Shown: positions 18,140 through 26,917 of the stretch, piece after piece
Layout of the letters: each line of letters opens with the position of its first letter
Numbering within the stretch: the first letter of the stretch is position 1
Assembly: GCA_902545945.1 (NCBI GenBank)
Contig: CACCID010000001.1
Coordinates: 62,001-126,000, forward strand
Reading direction: 5' to 3'
DNA from: an uncultured Pelagibacteraceae bacterium
Lineage (GTDB): Bacteria > Pseudomonadota > Alphaproteobacteria > Pelagibacterales > Pelagibacteraceae
DNA: 64,000 bases
Notes under the pieces: model-generated
Databases searched by the model: none
What the model was told of the DNA's origin: nothing
Seen by the model: the letters and a program-made list of their open reading frames with translations, nothing else
Position numbers and translations under genes: made by a program

Positions 18140-19756
18140 TTAATTTTTTTTTGAAAGTATATATCTAGATGAGAGAACTATTAAAATTGTAGACCAAAAT
18201 ATTAAAAAAAGAGATGGTAATGCAGCTGCCTCCAGTAAGTCTTGGGATGCATATATATAAGCCTGAGTAGCAAATGTTTCAAAATTAAAAGGTCTTAAAA
18301 TCATTGTCATGGGTAATTCTTTAATTACCTCAAGAGAAATTAATAAAATTATCAAAATTATATTTGTGCTTAAATACGGGATATGGATTTTTAAAAATGT
18401 ATTAATCTTTGAATAACCAAGAAGATAAGCACATTCGTCTATGGAATTATTAATTTTTTCATAACTTGATTTTATTCCATTAAATGACAAAGAGAAAAAT
18501 CTTATAAAATATGCCAATAATAACCCAAAAATAGATCCAATAAATAAACTTTTTGAGCTCTTAAAATTAAAATTATTTGTAAAAAAATCACTTAAATTTG
18601 AGAAGAAAGTTATAAAAGCAACTGCTAGAATAACTCCTGGTATTGCATACCCAGAAATAGAAAAAGTTGTAAGGTAATTTAGAATTTTACTTTTTGAAAT
18701 TCTGCTTCCATAATTTATAAATAGAGAAACAATTACAATTAAGGCACTAGCTAATCCTACTAGCATTAAAGTATTCAAATTAATTCTAAATATATCTATG
18801 TCTTGAATATATTTAGGAAATTTTACTGTCCAATAAATCATTTGAGAAACTGGAAAAATAAAACTCAATAAAAAGATCAAAGAGCAAATAACAACTGGAA
18901 TTATTGACTGTTTTCCATTTAATTTAATTTTAGTAATTGACTTAAAACCCCGACCTGGTTGATGATATTTTGCATCTTGTCTTGAGTAAATTTCTATTGA
19001 AAAAAGTAAAAGAATAAAAATAAGTAATATAAAAGATATCTGGTTTGCTGTATTTAAATCGTCAAAAGACAGCCACGAATTATAAATTCCAGTAGTCAAC
19101 GTATTCACACTAAAAAATGATACAGTTCCAAAATCTGACAAGCATTCCATTGATACTAAAGCTAAACCTGCAATGATTGCCGGTCTTGCTGAAGGCAAAA
19201 CTATTTTTAAAAAAGTTTCCTTTGACGAAAGACCAAGATTTTTTCCTACTTCAATATAATTATTCGATTGATAATAAAATGATGCTCTCGTCAGTACATA
19301 AACATACGGAAACAAAGAAAACGATATAGATATTATAGCTCCAGTTAATCCATCTATTTTTGGAATAACGGCATTGTAATTATTTTCACCAAATAAAAAT
19401 GTTAATAATGAAAAAGCTGTACCGTAATTTTCAAAAAAAGCAATTATTGAAAATGCATAAATATAGCCTGGAACTGCGAACGATAAGATTAGTGCCCAAC
19501 TAAAAAAATTGGATAAAGGAAAATCATAAAAAGATACAAAGTATGCAGAAAAAATACCAAGAATAAAAGTAAAAAATATTACAAATAATAAGATTGTTAT
19601 TGAGTTAAAAATATAATCAAATAAAAAAGTTTCTTTTAAAATATAAAAATAATTACTTGTTTCATTAAAAAAGCTAAAAAAAACTGTAATGATAGGCATA
19701 GCAACCACCGTGGCTACAATTAGTGATCCAAAAAACCAAATATTATATTTTGTCAT
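18140..19756 (-). CDS. fbpB: Ferric iron ABC permease, two fused permease domains
   Basis: Inner-membrane protein of 538 residues with about twelve membrane segments. It contains two BPD-transport permease domains, with coupling loops EVGKNLGLSSKETFLKIVLPSARPA (first half) and DECAYLLGYSKINTFLKIHIPYL (second half). This is the single-chain architecture of FbpB/SfuB. It is in the order binding protein, small CxxC protein, permease, ATPase. Confidence 0.92.
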   Translation of the reverse strand: MTKYNIWFFGSLIVATVVAMPIITVFFSFFNETSNYFYILKETFLFDYIFNSITILLFVIFFTFILGIFSAYFVSFYDFPLSNFFSWALILSFAVPGYIYAFSIIAFFENYGTAFSLLTFLFGENNYNAVIPKIDGLTGAIISISFSLFPYVYVLTRASFYYQSNNYIEVGKNLGLSSKETFLKIVLPSARPAIIAGLALVSMECLSDFGTVSFFSVNTLTTGIYNSWLSFDDLNTANQISFILLIFILLLFSIEIYSRQDAKYHQPGRGFKSITKIKLNGKQSIIPVVICSLIFLLSFIFPVSQMIYWTVKFPKYIQDIDIFRINLNTLMLVGLASALIVIVSLFINYGSRISKSKILNYLTTFSISGYAIPGVILAVAFITFFSNLSDFFTNNFNFKSSKSLFIGSIFGLLLAYFIRFFSLSFNGIKSSYEKINNSIDECAYLLGYSKINTFLKIHIPYLSTNIILIILLISLEVIKELPMTMILRPFNFETFATQAYIYASQDLLEAAALPSLFLIFWSTILIVLSSRYILSKKN

Positions 19757-19852
19757 TAATGAATTTTGTTATCATATAAAGTTTTCTGGCTAAAGCGGCT
19801 TGAGTGTAGAATATAGCTAGCATTTAAAGCCAGAGAAATTGACGTCAAAGTT

Positions 19853-20023
19853 TTAATCTTTTTTAAACATAGAAGAGACAATTGTTTTTACTTCCTCAAT
19901 TTTAATTTCAGAAACCTTTCTATTGGAGATTTTCTGCTCCATTTTTTTAACTTCTGACATACAAGGCGAACAACCTGATTTTAAATTATTCAAGTTAATT
20001 TCCTTTTTTATTGTTCGCCCCAT
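19853..20023 (-). CDS. Small CxxC protein between fbpA and fbpB
   Basis: Short gene of 56 residues from the ATG at 20023, starting 11 bases after the fbpA stop. A TTG at 19993 with AAGGAA just upstream is an alternative start giving 46 residues. The only cysteines form GCSPC at residues 17-21, followed by MSEVKKMEQKI and a Lys/Glu-rich helical tail. It lacks the four-cysteine pattern of bacterioferritin-associated ferredoxin. A role in handling iron or redox within the Fur-controlled operon is possible but rests only on position and the CxxC motif. Confidence 0.6.
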   Translation of the reverse strand: MGRTIKKEINLNNLKSGCSPCMSEVKKMEQKISNRKVSEIKIEEVKTIVSSMFKKD

Positions 20024-20034
20024 ATAATTAATAA

Positions 20035-21054
20035 CTACTTCCAGCCTGCTGCTGTCATTACTTCTAAAGCATCTGCTTGTCTTTTTCCGTAATTGACAAC
20101 TTTTGTTTTTAGATCTTGTTTAAAATCTAGTCCCATATTTACAACAAGTGGATGTGGAGACACACCTTTAATCATCGGATACTCAAAAGTATTATTTACA
20201 ATATGATTTTGAGCGTCTTCACTTAATAAGAACTCAACTAACTTAATAGCGTTGTCTTTATTCGGCGCACCTTTTACAAGTCCAGCACCACTAATATTCA
20301 TATGAGTTCCTCTTCCATCTTGATTAGGAAAGAAAGGTTTTACTTTTTTAGCAGCAGCTTGCTGTTCTGGTCCTTTTTTTCCAGAGAGCATGAGTGCTAA
20401 GTAATAAGTATTAGCTACTGCTATATCAGCTTCTCCTGATGCAACAGCAAGTATCTGAGCTCTATCATTCCCTTTTGGAGATCTAGCCATATTTGAAACC
20501 ATACCTTTTGACCAATCAGCTATTTTACTTTTTCCATTATTTTTAATTAATGAAGCTACTAGTGATTGATTATAGATATTGTTTGAAGCTCTAATTACTA
20601 GTCTGCCTTTCCATTTTGGATCAGCTAAACTTTCATATGTCAAACCTGCTAACTCAGCACCGCTTACTCTTTCTGGAGCAAAATATACAATTCTGGCTCT
20701 CTTAGCGATACCAGTCCATTTTGATGTTCTAAAATTACTTGGTACTGCAGATTTAATTGCTGAACTTGTAAGCCCGCTTTGGAGGTTAGCCTCGAAAGCA
20801 CCAAGTCTTCCAGCGTCAGCGGTGATATAAAGATCAGCTTGACTATCTGCTCCTTCTTCTATTATTCTTTTTTCCAAAGCACCTGATTTACCTGATACAA
20901 CGTTTACTTTTATTCCTGTTTTAGTTGTAAACTTTTCATAAAGTTGAACATCAGAGTCATAATGCCTTGCGCTAAATATATTTACTTCATTTGCAAATAA
21001 ACTTCCTGCGAATGCAACTAAAAATAGATAACTAATTATTATTGTTCTGCTCAT
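20035..21054 (-). CDS. fbpA: Ferric iron-binding periplasmic protein
   Basis: Solute-binding protein of 339 residues of the FbpA/FutA/SfuA family with a signal peptide (cleavage near FA-NE, residue 21). Iron ligands typical of the family are visible: the HYDSD start (H31, Y32) and the tyrosine pair Y217-Y218 in VANTYYLAL. It is the first gene of the operon fbpA - CxxC protein - fbpB - fbpC - 72-residue protein. Two near-consensus Fur boxes lie at 21084-21102 and 21111-21129 in its promoter, so it should be repressed by iron. Confidence 0.94.
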   Translation of the reverse strand: MSRTIIISYLFLVAFAGSLFANEVNIFSARHYDSDVQLYEKFTTKTGIKVNVVSGKSGALEKRIIEEGADSQADLYITADAGRLGAFEANLQSGLTSSAIKSAVPSNFRTSKWTGIAKRARIVYFAPERVSGAELAGLTYESLADPKWKGRLVIRASNNIYNQSLVASLIKNNGKSKIADWSKGMVSNMARSPKGNDRAQILAVASGEADIAVANTYYLALMLSGKKGPEQQAAAKKVKPFFPNQDGRGTHMNISGAGLVKGAPNKDNAIKLVEFLLSEDAQNHIVNNTFEYPMIKGVSPHPLVVNMGLDFKQDLKTKVVNYGKRQADALEVMTAAGWK

Positions 21055-21083
21055 TATAATATTATAATATTCTCTCGTTTATT

Positions 21084-21102
21084 GATAATGATTATCATTT
21101 AC
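21084..21102 (-). promoter_or_regulatory. Fur box 1 upstream of fbpA
   Basis: On the minus strand GTAAATGATAATCATTATC matches 17 of 19 bases of the classical Fur box GATAATGATAATCATTATC. It covers the predicted transcription start of fbpA, directly downstream of a TATATT -10 element at 21103-21108. Confidence 0.85.
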
Positions 21103-21131
21103 AATATATTGAGAATGATTATCATTTGCAA
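21103..21131 (-). promoter_or_regulatory. Putative sigma-70 promoter of fbpA embedded in Fur boxes
   Basis: On the minus strand TTGCAA (21126-21131) and TATATT (21103-21108) have 17-base spacing. The start would be near 21096, about 42 bases before the fbpA ATG. Fur box 2 fills the spacer and Fur box 1 covers the start, the expected geometry for repression. Confidence 0.6.
21111..21129 (-). promoter_or_regulatory. Fur box 2 upstream of fbpA
   Basis: On the minus strand GCAAATGATAATCATTCTC matches 16 of 19 bases of the classical Fur box. It is 27 bases from box 1 (start to start) and lies between the putative -35 and -10 elements. Confidence 0.8.
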
Positions 21132-21192
21132 CATTGTCGCAGTAATTAAGGCTTTAAGTTGATTTATATGGGATAAACTAGTTATATACAAA

Positions 21193-21408
21193 ATGCTTCA
21201 AATTAATCCTAAAAAATTTAGATCAATTAAAAATAAAACTATACCAAGTCCTTTAAGACCCAGGTTTAGAAACAAAGATCAAGCTAACATCTATTTTCTT
21301 TCAAAGAGAAAATACAATAGTGAAAAAAGTGATCAACTAAAACAAAAGTTGAGAATGATTGCTATCATAAGTATTTTACTTGTTGGGGGATATTTTTTAT
21401 CTAGTTGA
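21193..21408 (+). CDS. Small basic protein with one C-terminal membrane helix
   Basis: A 71-residue open frame, divergent from fbpA. The first ~52 residues are very basic (KKFRSIKNKTIPSPLRPRF; FLSKRKYNSEKSDQLKQK) and the last ~18 form a single hydrophobic segment (MIAIISILLVGGYFLSS). The topology would be a tail-anchored protein with a positively charged cytoplasmic face. Codon usage matches neighbouring genes. The 3' end overlaps the convergent hydratase gene by 8 bases. No family recognised. It might share Fur control because the boxes lie 64 bases or more upstream, but no promoter points clearly this way. Confidence 0.5.
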   Translation: MLQINPKKFRSIKNKTIPSPLRPRFRNKDQANIYFLSKRKYNSEKSDQLKQKLRMIAIISILLVGGYFLSS

Positions 21409-22174
21409 TTTTTGCTATCACAGAACCCAATTTATCAATTACACCTTTGTATAAACCTTTGTCAAGAATAGGAACTACTCCGACAGTTGAACCAGTAAAA
21501 ACATAGAAATCTTTATTTAATTTAATTTTATCTTTTTGAATTTTATTTAAAACAAATCTTAGTGAGTTAAGTGGATTAATATAAACTGTATTAGTGTTTC
21601 CATTAACATTTTGTTTGATCTTTTTATTAGAAATATTTGTCATTAAATTTTTTATATTTTGATTTTTAAATTTCTTTTTTGTTCCTATAATAAACTTTAT
21701 ATTAGCACCAAAATCTGAACAAAGGTCACCTAAACTTTTTATACCTTTTTTCTTTTGTCTATACCCAACTACTTCAATGCATGGAAAAATATAAGTTATA
21801 AATTTAATTATATTCTGTTTTGAAACTTTTCGATTGAAATTAAAAAAATTTTTTTTTATTAGATAACCAACTTCCAATTCTATACCTAAAGTAAATTTAT
21901 TTATTTTCACACTTTTTTTATTCTTCAAGACATTGTGATTATAAACTGTTGCATAAAAAGGTTCTTTTTCTTTAAGTTTTTTTAAAACTGGTATGCCAGT
22001 TCCGGCTGCTTTAAAACCTGCAATCGGTTTTTTAATTTTACTTTCACATAATTTTCTAAATTTTTGAGCATCAGATATTTTTTTGGTATATTTTGTTGGT
22101 AAAGGAGAAATTGTTTTATTTTTTAAAAATGCATTAACAATTCTATTTGCATATTTATTATCATTCTTATTCAT
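21401..22174 (-). CDS. FAH-fold hydratase, 2-keto-4-pentenoate hydratase-like
   Basis: A 257-residue protein of the MhpD branch of the fumarylacetoacetate-hydrolase superfamily. The metal-binding acidic pair is in GIELEVGYL (E99, E101), preceded by AGFKAAGTGIPV, and FVFTGSTVG-like sequence (YVFTGSTVGVVPI) lies near the C-terminus. Such enzymes hydrate or decarboxylate small 2-keto acids. No aromatic meta-cleavage genes are nearby, so the substrate is unknown. It overlaps the upstream pfk gene by one base and is probably co-transcribed with it. Confidence 0.75.
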   Translation of the reverse strand: MNKNDNKYANRIVNAFLKNKTISPLPTKYTKKISDAQKFRKLCESKIKKPIAGFKAAGTGIPVLKKLKEKEPFYATVYNHNVLKNKKSVKINKFTLGIELEVGYLIKKNFFNFNRKVSKQNIIKFITYIFPCIEVVGYRQKKKGIKSLGDLCSDFGANIKFIIGTKKKFKNQNIKNLMTNISNKKIKQNVNGNTNTVYINPLNSLRFVLNKIQKDKIKLNKDFYVFTGSTVGVVPILDKGLYKGVIDKLGSVIAKIN

Positions 22175-23262
22175 TATACTTCATCTCCAATATAAATTCC
22201 TAATGAGAGAGCAGTTTCAACTAATGAGTCCTTTCTCTCAACATTTTTATAAGTATTAATTCCCTCGTCAATTGGAACATCTACTACTCTTCTGTCTTTC
22301 CACGCAACCATACGATCAAATTTTTTTTGATTTAATAAGTCTACTGCATATACTCCAAAAGCACTAGCTAGTATTCTATCACTAGCCGTTGGTGGGGCGC
22401 CTCTTTGAACGTGGCCTAATGCAGTAACTCTACATTCTGTGTCAGTTTTTCTCATAAGTTCAGATGCTATGTAATCACCGATTCCACCCAATCTTCGCTC
22501 CCCATCCATATATTTATGCATTACGATTGATCCGTCTTCCTTTTTAACTGCCTCAGCAACAATTATTAAAGAATGTTGAACATCGTGTTTCTTCATTTCA
22601 TTTAATTTTTTTATAATTCCATTAATTGAATATTTTATCTCGGGTATTAAAATAACATCAGCACCTCCTGCAATACCAGCATTCAATGCAATATGACCTG
22701 CATCCCGACCCATTACTTCCAGGATCATAGCTCTGCGATGACTCGCTGCTGTTGATTGAAGGTTATCTAATGCTTGAGTAGCCACGTCTACGGCAGTATG
22801 AAAACCAATTGAGCTCTCCGTAGCTCCTACATCATTATCTATTGTCTTAGGAATGGCTACAATTTTCATATCTCCCTCTTTTGCAAGTCTTTTTAAGATT
22901 TGCATACTTCCATCACCACCAATAATAATAAGCCCATCAAGTTTCATTTCATGATAACCCTCGATTATTTCTTTAGATTTATCTAAAAATTTTCCATTTT
23001 TCGTGGGAAATTTAAATGGATTTCCTTTATTAGTTGAACCAAGAAAGGTTCCTCCTTGTCTAAGTAAATAACCCTCAAATGTCTTATGAGTTAATTGGAC
23101 AGCCGCTACAGGTCTTTGCATTAGACCTGCTGTACCATCTTTTATGCCAAATACATCCATGTTGTATTTATTTTTAGCCCTATAAAATATAGATCTGATC
23201 GCAGCATTTAAACCACCACAATCTCCACCACTTGTAAGTATCCCAATTCTTTTATTACTCAT
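22174..23262 (-). CDS. pfkA: 6-phosphofructokinase, PPi-lineage type with ATP-type residue
   Basis: Phosphofructokinase of 362 residues from the ATG at 23262; a TTG 33 bases upstream is possible but unconvincing. The N-terminus has ILTSGGDCGGLNAAIR. Phosphate-donor motif GGDGS (115-119) has Gly at the position that is Asp in PPi-dependent enzymes. PKTIDND (138-144) has the Lys typical of the PPi/long lineage. The Gly-plus-Lys combination is known in ATP-using members of that lineage (for example trypanosomatid PFK), so ATP is the likelier donor. It is divergent from pyruvate kinase, with 60 bases between the start codons. Confidence 0.88.
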   Translation of the reverse strand: MSNKRIGILTSGGDCGGLNAAIRSIFYRAKNKYNMDVFGIKDGTAGLMQRPVAAVQLTHKTFEGYLLRQGGTFLGSTNKGNPFKFPTKNGKFLDKSKEIIEGYHEMKLDGLIIIGGDGSMQILKRLAKEGDMKIVAIPKTIDNDVGATESSIGFHTAVDVATQALDNLQSTAASHRRAMILEVMGRDAGHIALNAGIAGGADVILIPEIKYSINGIIKKLNEMKKHDVQHSLIIVAEAVKKEDGSIVMHKYMDGERRLGGIGDYIASELMRKTDTECRVTALGHVQRGAPPTASDRILASAFGVYAVDLLNQKKFDRMVAWKDRRVVDVPIDEGINTYKNVERKDSLVETALSLGIYIGDEV

Positions 23263-23322
23263 TAAATTATTGTTAAATATTTTTTTTTGAGGCAAGTAAT
23301 GTTATAACACAATAATTTCAGA

Positions 23323-24738
23323 ATGGAAAAAAAAGCCAAAATTATAGCTACTTTAGGGCCGGCAATTTATAACGAATTCAAGTTAAAACAACTTGTTAAA
23401 TTAGGTGTAGATGCATTTAGAATTAACTTTAGTCACGAAACTAAAAATATCTATTCTATTGTAAAAAAAATAAGAAAAATTGAAAAGAGTACTAACAAGA
23501 AAGTTTCTATTATTGCTGATTTACAAGGAGTAAAACTTCGTATTGGCAAAATAAAAAATAATATACAAAAAATAAAATTAAATCAAAAATATACTTTTGA
23601 TGGAAAAAAAGATTTAGGCGATAATAATAGAATATCTTTCCCCTATCCTAAAATTTTGAAAAAATTAAAAAAAGGTAATAAAATTTTAATAGATGATGGG
23701 AAATTTACTTTTATAGTAGTAAGTAAAAAAGGAACTTCAGTAAAAACAATTTGTAAAAGTCAAAATTGTTTAATGAGAAGTAATAAGAGCGTTCATATAA
23801 CTAATTTTGATATTCCTTTTAATAAGTTAACCTTAAAAGATAAAAAAGATATCAAAACTGCAATAAAAATTGGATGTAACTGGATAGCTTTGTCTTATCT
23901 CCAAAATGAAAAACTTATACTTGAAGCAAGAAAATTAATTAAAAAAGATATGGGAATTATCTCTAAGATTGAAAATAAACAAGCATTAAAAAATATAAAT
24001 AAAATTATTAAAGCTACAGATTCAATTATGATAGCTAGAGGTGACTTAGCTATTGATATTGGTCATAGTGAAGTTCCTAAAGTTCAATTAAGTTTAATAA
24101 AAAAATGTTCGCAATTTTCAAAATCAGTAATTGTTGCAACTCAAATGTTAGAAAGTATGATTGAAAATAACACTGCAACACGAGCTGAAATCAATGATAT
24201 AGCGACTGCAATTTTTCAAGGTGCAGATACTGTTATGTTATCGGCAGAAGCGGCTATTGGTAAATTTCCATCTCAAGCTGTTTCAACAATGGCTGAAACT
24301 ATCCTCTCTACTGAAAAGTACAAAAGAGAGCATATCGAAGATTTTAAAAACTCAATTGTTTCTGAGAATGATCCAGTCAAATCTATTTTGAGATCAGTAA
24401 AAAACATTGCATATAATCAAAATGTTAAAGCCATAATTGTTTTTTCTAACTCCGGTAAATCTGCAAAACTTGTTTCTGCAATGAGGCCAGCGGCTAAAAT
24501 TATTACAATCTCTCCAAATATAAATATTTGTAGGCAGGTTTCTTTGCTATGGGGAGTGCAGTCAAAAAATAGTAGAGACGCAAATGGCTGGAAAGATATG
24601 ATGTCTATTTCAAGAGAAATTATAAAAAAATTAAAATTTATTAATAAAAACGATTTTGTTATTATTACTGCTGGCTTACCTTTTGGGAAAGCCGGTATGA
24701 CGAATATGATTAGACTTTACAAGGTTGGAACCAATTAA
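23323..24738 (+). CDS. pyk: Pyruvate kinase
   Basis: Converts phosphoenolpyruvate and ADP to pyruvate and ATP. The 471-residue protein has KIIATLGPA at the N-terminus, DLQGVKLRIG, the active-site ISKIENKQAL, MIARGDLAID and IVATQMLESM with TRAEINDIATAIFQGADTVMLSAEAAIGKFP. The C-terminal allosteric domain is present (from about residue 350). It is divergent from pfkA and its stop overlaps the convergent gapA by 4 bases. The cluster pfkA-pyk-gapA supplies key steps of the Embden-Meyerhof pathway. Confidence 0.95.
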   Translation: MEKKAKIIATLGPAIYNEFKLKQLVKLGVDAFRINFSHETKNIYSIVKKIRKIEKSTNKKVSIIADLQGVKLRIGKIKNNIQKIKLNQKYTFDGKKDLGDNNRISFPYPKILKKLKKGNKILIDDGKFTFIVVSKKGTSVKTICKSQNCLMRSNKSVHITNFDIPFNKLTLKDKKDIKTAIKIGCNWIALSYLQNEKLILEARKLIKKDMGIISKIENKQALKNINKIIKATDSIMIARGDLAIDIGHSEVPKVQLSLIKKCSQFSKSVIVATQMLESMIENNTATRAEINDIATAIFQGADTVMLSAEAAIGKFPSQAVSTMAETILSTEKYKREHIEDFKNSIVSENDPVKSILRSVKNIAYNQNVKAIIVFSNSGKSAKLVSAMRPAAKIITISPNINICRQVSLLWGVQSKNSRDANGWKDMMSISREIIKKLKFINKNDFVIITAGLPFGKAGMTNMIRLYKVGTN

Positions 24739-25739
24739 ATTAGACCGGCAATTTGAATTGTTGTATCACACATTCTATTTGAAAATCCCCATTCATTATC
24801 ATACCACGAGAGAACTCTACTAAATTTTCCTTTAATAACTTGGGTTTGAGTAACGTCAAATATTGAGCTATGAGGATTGTGGTTAAAATCTTTTGACACC
24901 AAAGGTTTTTGGTTTACATCTAAGATACCTTTTAATTCTCCTTTTGCAGCCTTTGTCATAGCTTCATTAATACTTTCAGGTGTTGTCTCTTTATCAGTAA
25001 CTAATGTTAAATCAATTAATGAAACATTTGGTGTTGGAACTCTTATAGCTGTACCATCTAATTTGCCTTTTAAACTCGGTAGAACTAAGCTCATTGCTTT
25101 AGCTGCTCCTGTTGAAGTAGGTATCATTGCTCCTTCAGTAGAACGAGCTCTTCTTAAATCTTTATGTAATGTATCTAGGAGTTTTTGATCACCCGTATAA
25201 CTATGTATTGTAGTCATATAACCATAGCTAATTCCAAAAGTTTTTTCTAAAACCATTGCAACTGGAGCTAAGCAGTTTGTCGTGCATGATCCGTTAGAAA
25301 TAATATTGTGCTCTTTTTTTAAGTCTTTGCTATTAACTCCTTGGACAATTGTAAAATCAACTTCTTTACCTGGAGCAGAAATTATTACTTTTCTTGCCCC
25401 GCCTTTAATATGTTTTTCTGCTGAAGTTTTATCTAAAAAAATACCTGTACATTCTAAAACCACGTCAGCACCTATTTTTCCCCAAGGGATATTAGCTGGA
25501 TCTTTCTCTGCAAAAACTTTTATTTCTTGATTGCCGATTTTAAAACCCTCCTTTGAGGTTTGAATATCTTCATTAATGATGCCATGAGTACTATCGTATT
25601 TAATTAGGTGAGCATTAGTTTCTATTGATCCTAAATCATTAATTGCAACAACTTGAATCTTATTTTTATAATTTTCTAAAATTGCTCTTAAAATTAACCT
25701 ACCTATTCTTCCAAAACCATTGATGCCAACTTTAACCAT
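24735..25739 (-). CDS. gapA: Glyceraldehyde-3-phosphate dehydrogenase
   Basis: NAD-type phosphorylating GAPDH of 334 residues. It has the Rossmann motif GINGFGRIGR (6-15), D35 after the second strand (VAINDL), as in NAD-specific enzymes, and the catalytic Cys152 in SNGSCTTNC (the usual motif is SNASCTTNC). SWYDNEWGFSNRM is near the C-terminus. AAGGAG precedes the ATG. It lies 24 bases downstream of glpU on the same strand and could be read with the glycerol operon. Together with pyruvate kinase it carries triose phosphate from glycerol to pyruvate. Confidence 0.96.
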   Translation of the reverse strand: MVKVGINGFGRIGRLILRAILENYKNKIQVVAINDLGSIETNAHLIKYDSTHGIINEDIQTSKEGFKIGNQEIKVFAEKDPANIPWGKIGADVVLECTGIFLDKTSAEKHIKGGARKVIISAPGKEVDFTIVQGVNSKDLKKEHNIISNGSCTTNCLAPVAMVLEKTFGISYGYMTTIHSYTGDQKLLDTLHKDLRRARSTEGAMIPTSTGAAKAMSLVLPSLKGKLDGTAIRVPTPNVSLIDLTLVTDKETTPESINEAMTKAAKGELKGILDVNQKPLVSKDFNHNPHSSIFDVTQTQVIKGKFSRVLSWYDNEWGFSNRMCDTTIQIAGLI

Positions 25740-25763
25740 TTAATCTCCTTTAATGAATAATAT

Positions 25764-26117
25764 TTAGACGTATTTAAATACAACAATAAAATAAGCAACA
25801 CAAATAATTGATGCTATCCACAAGAGACTACCAACAAGACCTAACCATGCCAAATGAATAAACGCACTACCCAATAAAGACACAAATAATCTATCACCTC
25901 TAGTTGTATCTAAACCTAAAATACCTTTTCTTGGAGAACCTCCTGGTACTTTCTTTTCCCAAATAAGCATTACCGTTATGCATAAAGCTATAAAAATAAA
26001 AAAAGCAGCCGTTTGCCATGTCCAAGCCATCCACGAAAATAAATCAAAATCAAAAAAACCTTTTTCTTTTGCTTTACCAACGTCACCCCATGTTGCTGCA
26101 TACAATTTCTTAAACAT
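25764..26117 (-). CDS. glpU: DUF2160 membrane protein of the glycerol transporter
   Basis: A 117-residue integral membrane protein with three hydrophobic segments (about 28-50, 76-94 and 96-115). It matches the DUF2160 family, whose members sit at the end of glycerol ABC operons (GlpU of the rhizobial glpVSTPQU operon). It contains DLFSWMAWTWQTAAFF and GILGLDTTRGDRLF. It overlaps glpQ by one base. Its role in transport is not known; it may be an accessory membrane subunit. Confidence 0.85.
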   Translation of the reverse strand: MFKKLYAATWGDVGKAKEKGFFDFDLFSWMAWTWQTAAFFIFIALCITVMLIWEKKVPGGSPRKGILGLDTTRGDRLFVSLLGSAFIHLAWLGLVGSLLWIASIICVAYFIVVFKYV

Positions 26118-26917
26118 TAAACCCTTCCCATCGCAAAACCTTTAGCGATATAATTCTTAACAAAGTAAATTACAATTGCTCCTGGAATTATTGTTAAAGT
26201 TCCTGCTGCAGCTAATAAGCCAAGTTCGTATCCCGAGGTACTTGCGGTTCTAGTCATAGTAGCTGCTATTGGTTTTGCAGCAGTAGCTGTTAGTGTTTTC
26301 GCTAATAAAAGTTCAACCCATGAGAACATAAAGCAGAAAAACATAGTTATACCTATTCCAGCTGCAATAGTTGGCACAAAAATTTTAAAGAAAAATCTAC
26401 CAAAAGAATAACCATCAACATAAGCTGTTTCGTCTAATTCTTTTGGAACGGCAGACATAAATCCTTCTAAAATCCATACTGCTAAAGGGATATTGAATAA
26501 ACAATGCGATAAAGCAACAGCAATATGAGTATCAAATAAATTTACAGATGAATAAAACTGGAAAAATGGCAAAGCAAATACTGCTGGTGGAGCCATTCTA
26601 TTTGTTAACAACCAAAAAAATAAATGCTTATCACCTAAAAATTTATATCTGGAAAAAGCATAAGCTGCAGGTAAAGCAGCTGCCACTGAAATAACAGTGT
26701 TAAATACTGTGTATGTAATTGAATTTATGTAACCCATATACCAAGTACTGTCTGTAAATATTTTTACATAATTCTCTGTTGTAAATTTTTGTGGCCATAA
26801 AGAATATGTATTAATAATTTCAGTAGTTGTCTTAAATGACATATTAATTAACCAATAGATCGGTAACATTAAAAAAATTATATATAATGTAGGTACTAAC
26901 CATTTATATTTTTTCAT
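26117..26917 (-). CDS. glpQ: Glycerol ABC permease GlpQ
   Basis: MalG-type inner-membrane permease of 266 residues with six predicted helices and the coupling loop ELDETAYVDGYSFGRFFFKIFVPTI. NRMAPPAVFALPFFQFYSSV is typical of this branch. It overlaps glpP by 4 bases (ATGA) and glpU by 1 base. Assigned as GlpQ from the full operon match (binding protein, two ATPases, two permeases, DUF2160, glycerol kinase). Confidence 0.88.
   Translation of the reverse strand: MKKYKWLVPTLYIIFLMLPIYWLINMSFKTTTEIINTYSLWPQKFTTENYVKIFTDSTWYMGYINSITYTVFNTVISVAAALPAAYAFSRYKFLGDKHLFFWLLTNRMAPPAVFALPFFQFYSSVNLFDTHIAVALSHCLFNIPLAVWILEGFMSAVPKELDETAYVDGYSFGRFFFKIFVPTIAAGIGITMFFCFMFSWVELLLAKTLTATAAKPIAATMTRTASTSGYELGLLAAAGTLTIIPGAIVIYFVKNYIAKGFAMGRV

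Noticed and set aside
19784-19837. Imperfect inverted repeat (TCTGGCT / AGCCAGA) between the CxxC gene and fbpB
   Set aside because: Only seven pairs with about 37 bases between the arms; too weak to call a terminator or RNA, although it lies in a non-coding gap of the iron operon.
25282-25530. Plus-strand open frames inside gapA (also 24877-25188)
   Set aside because: Antisense shadows of a strongly conserved enzyme gene.
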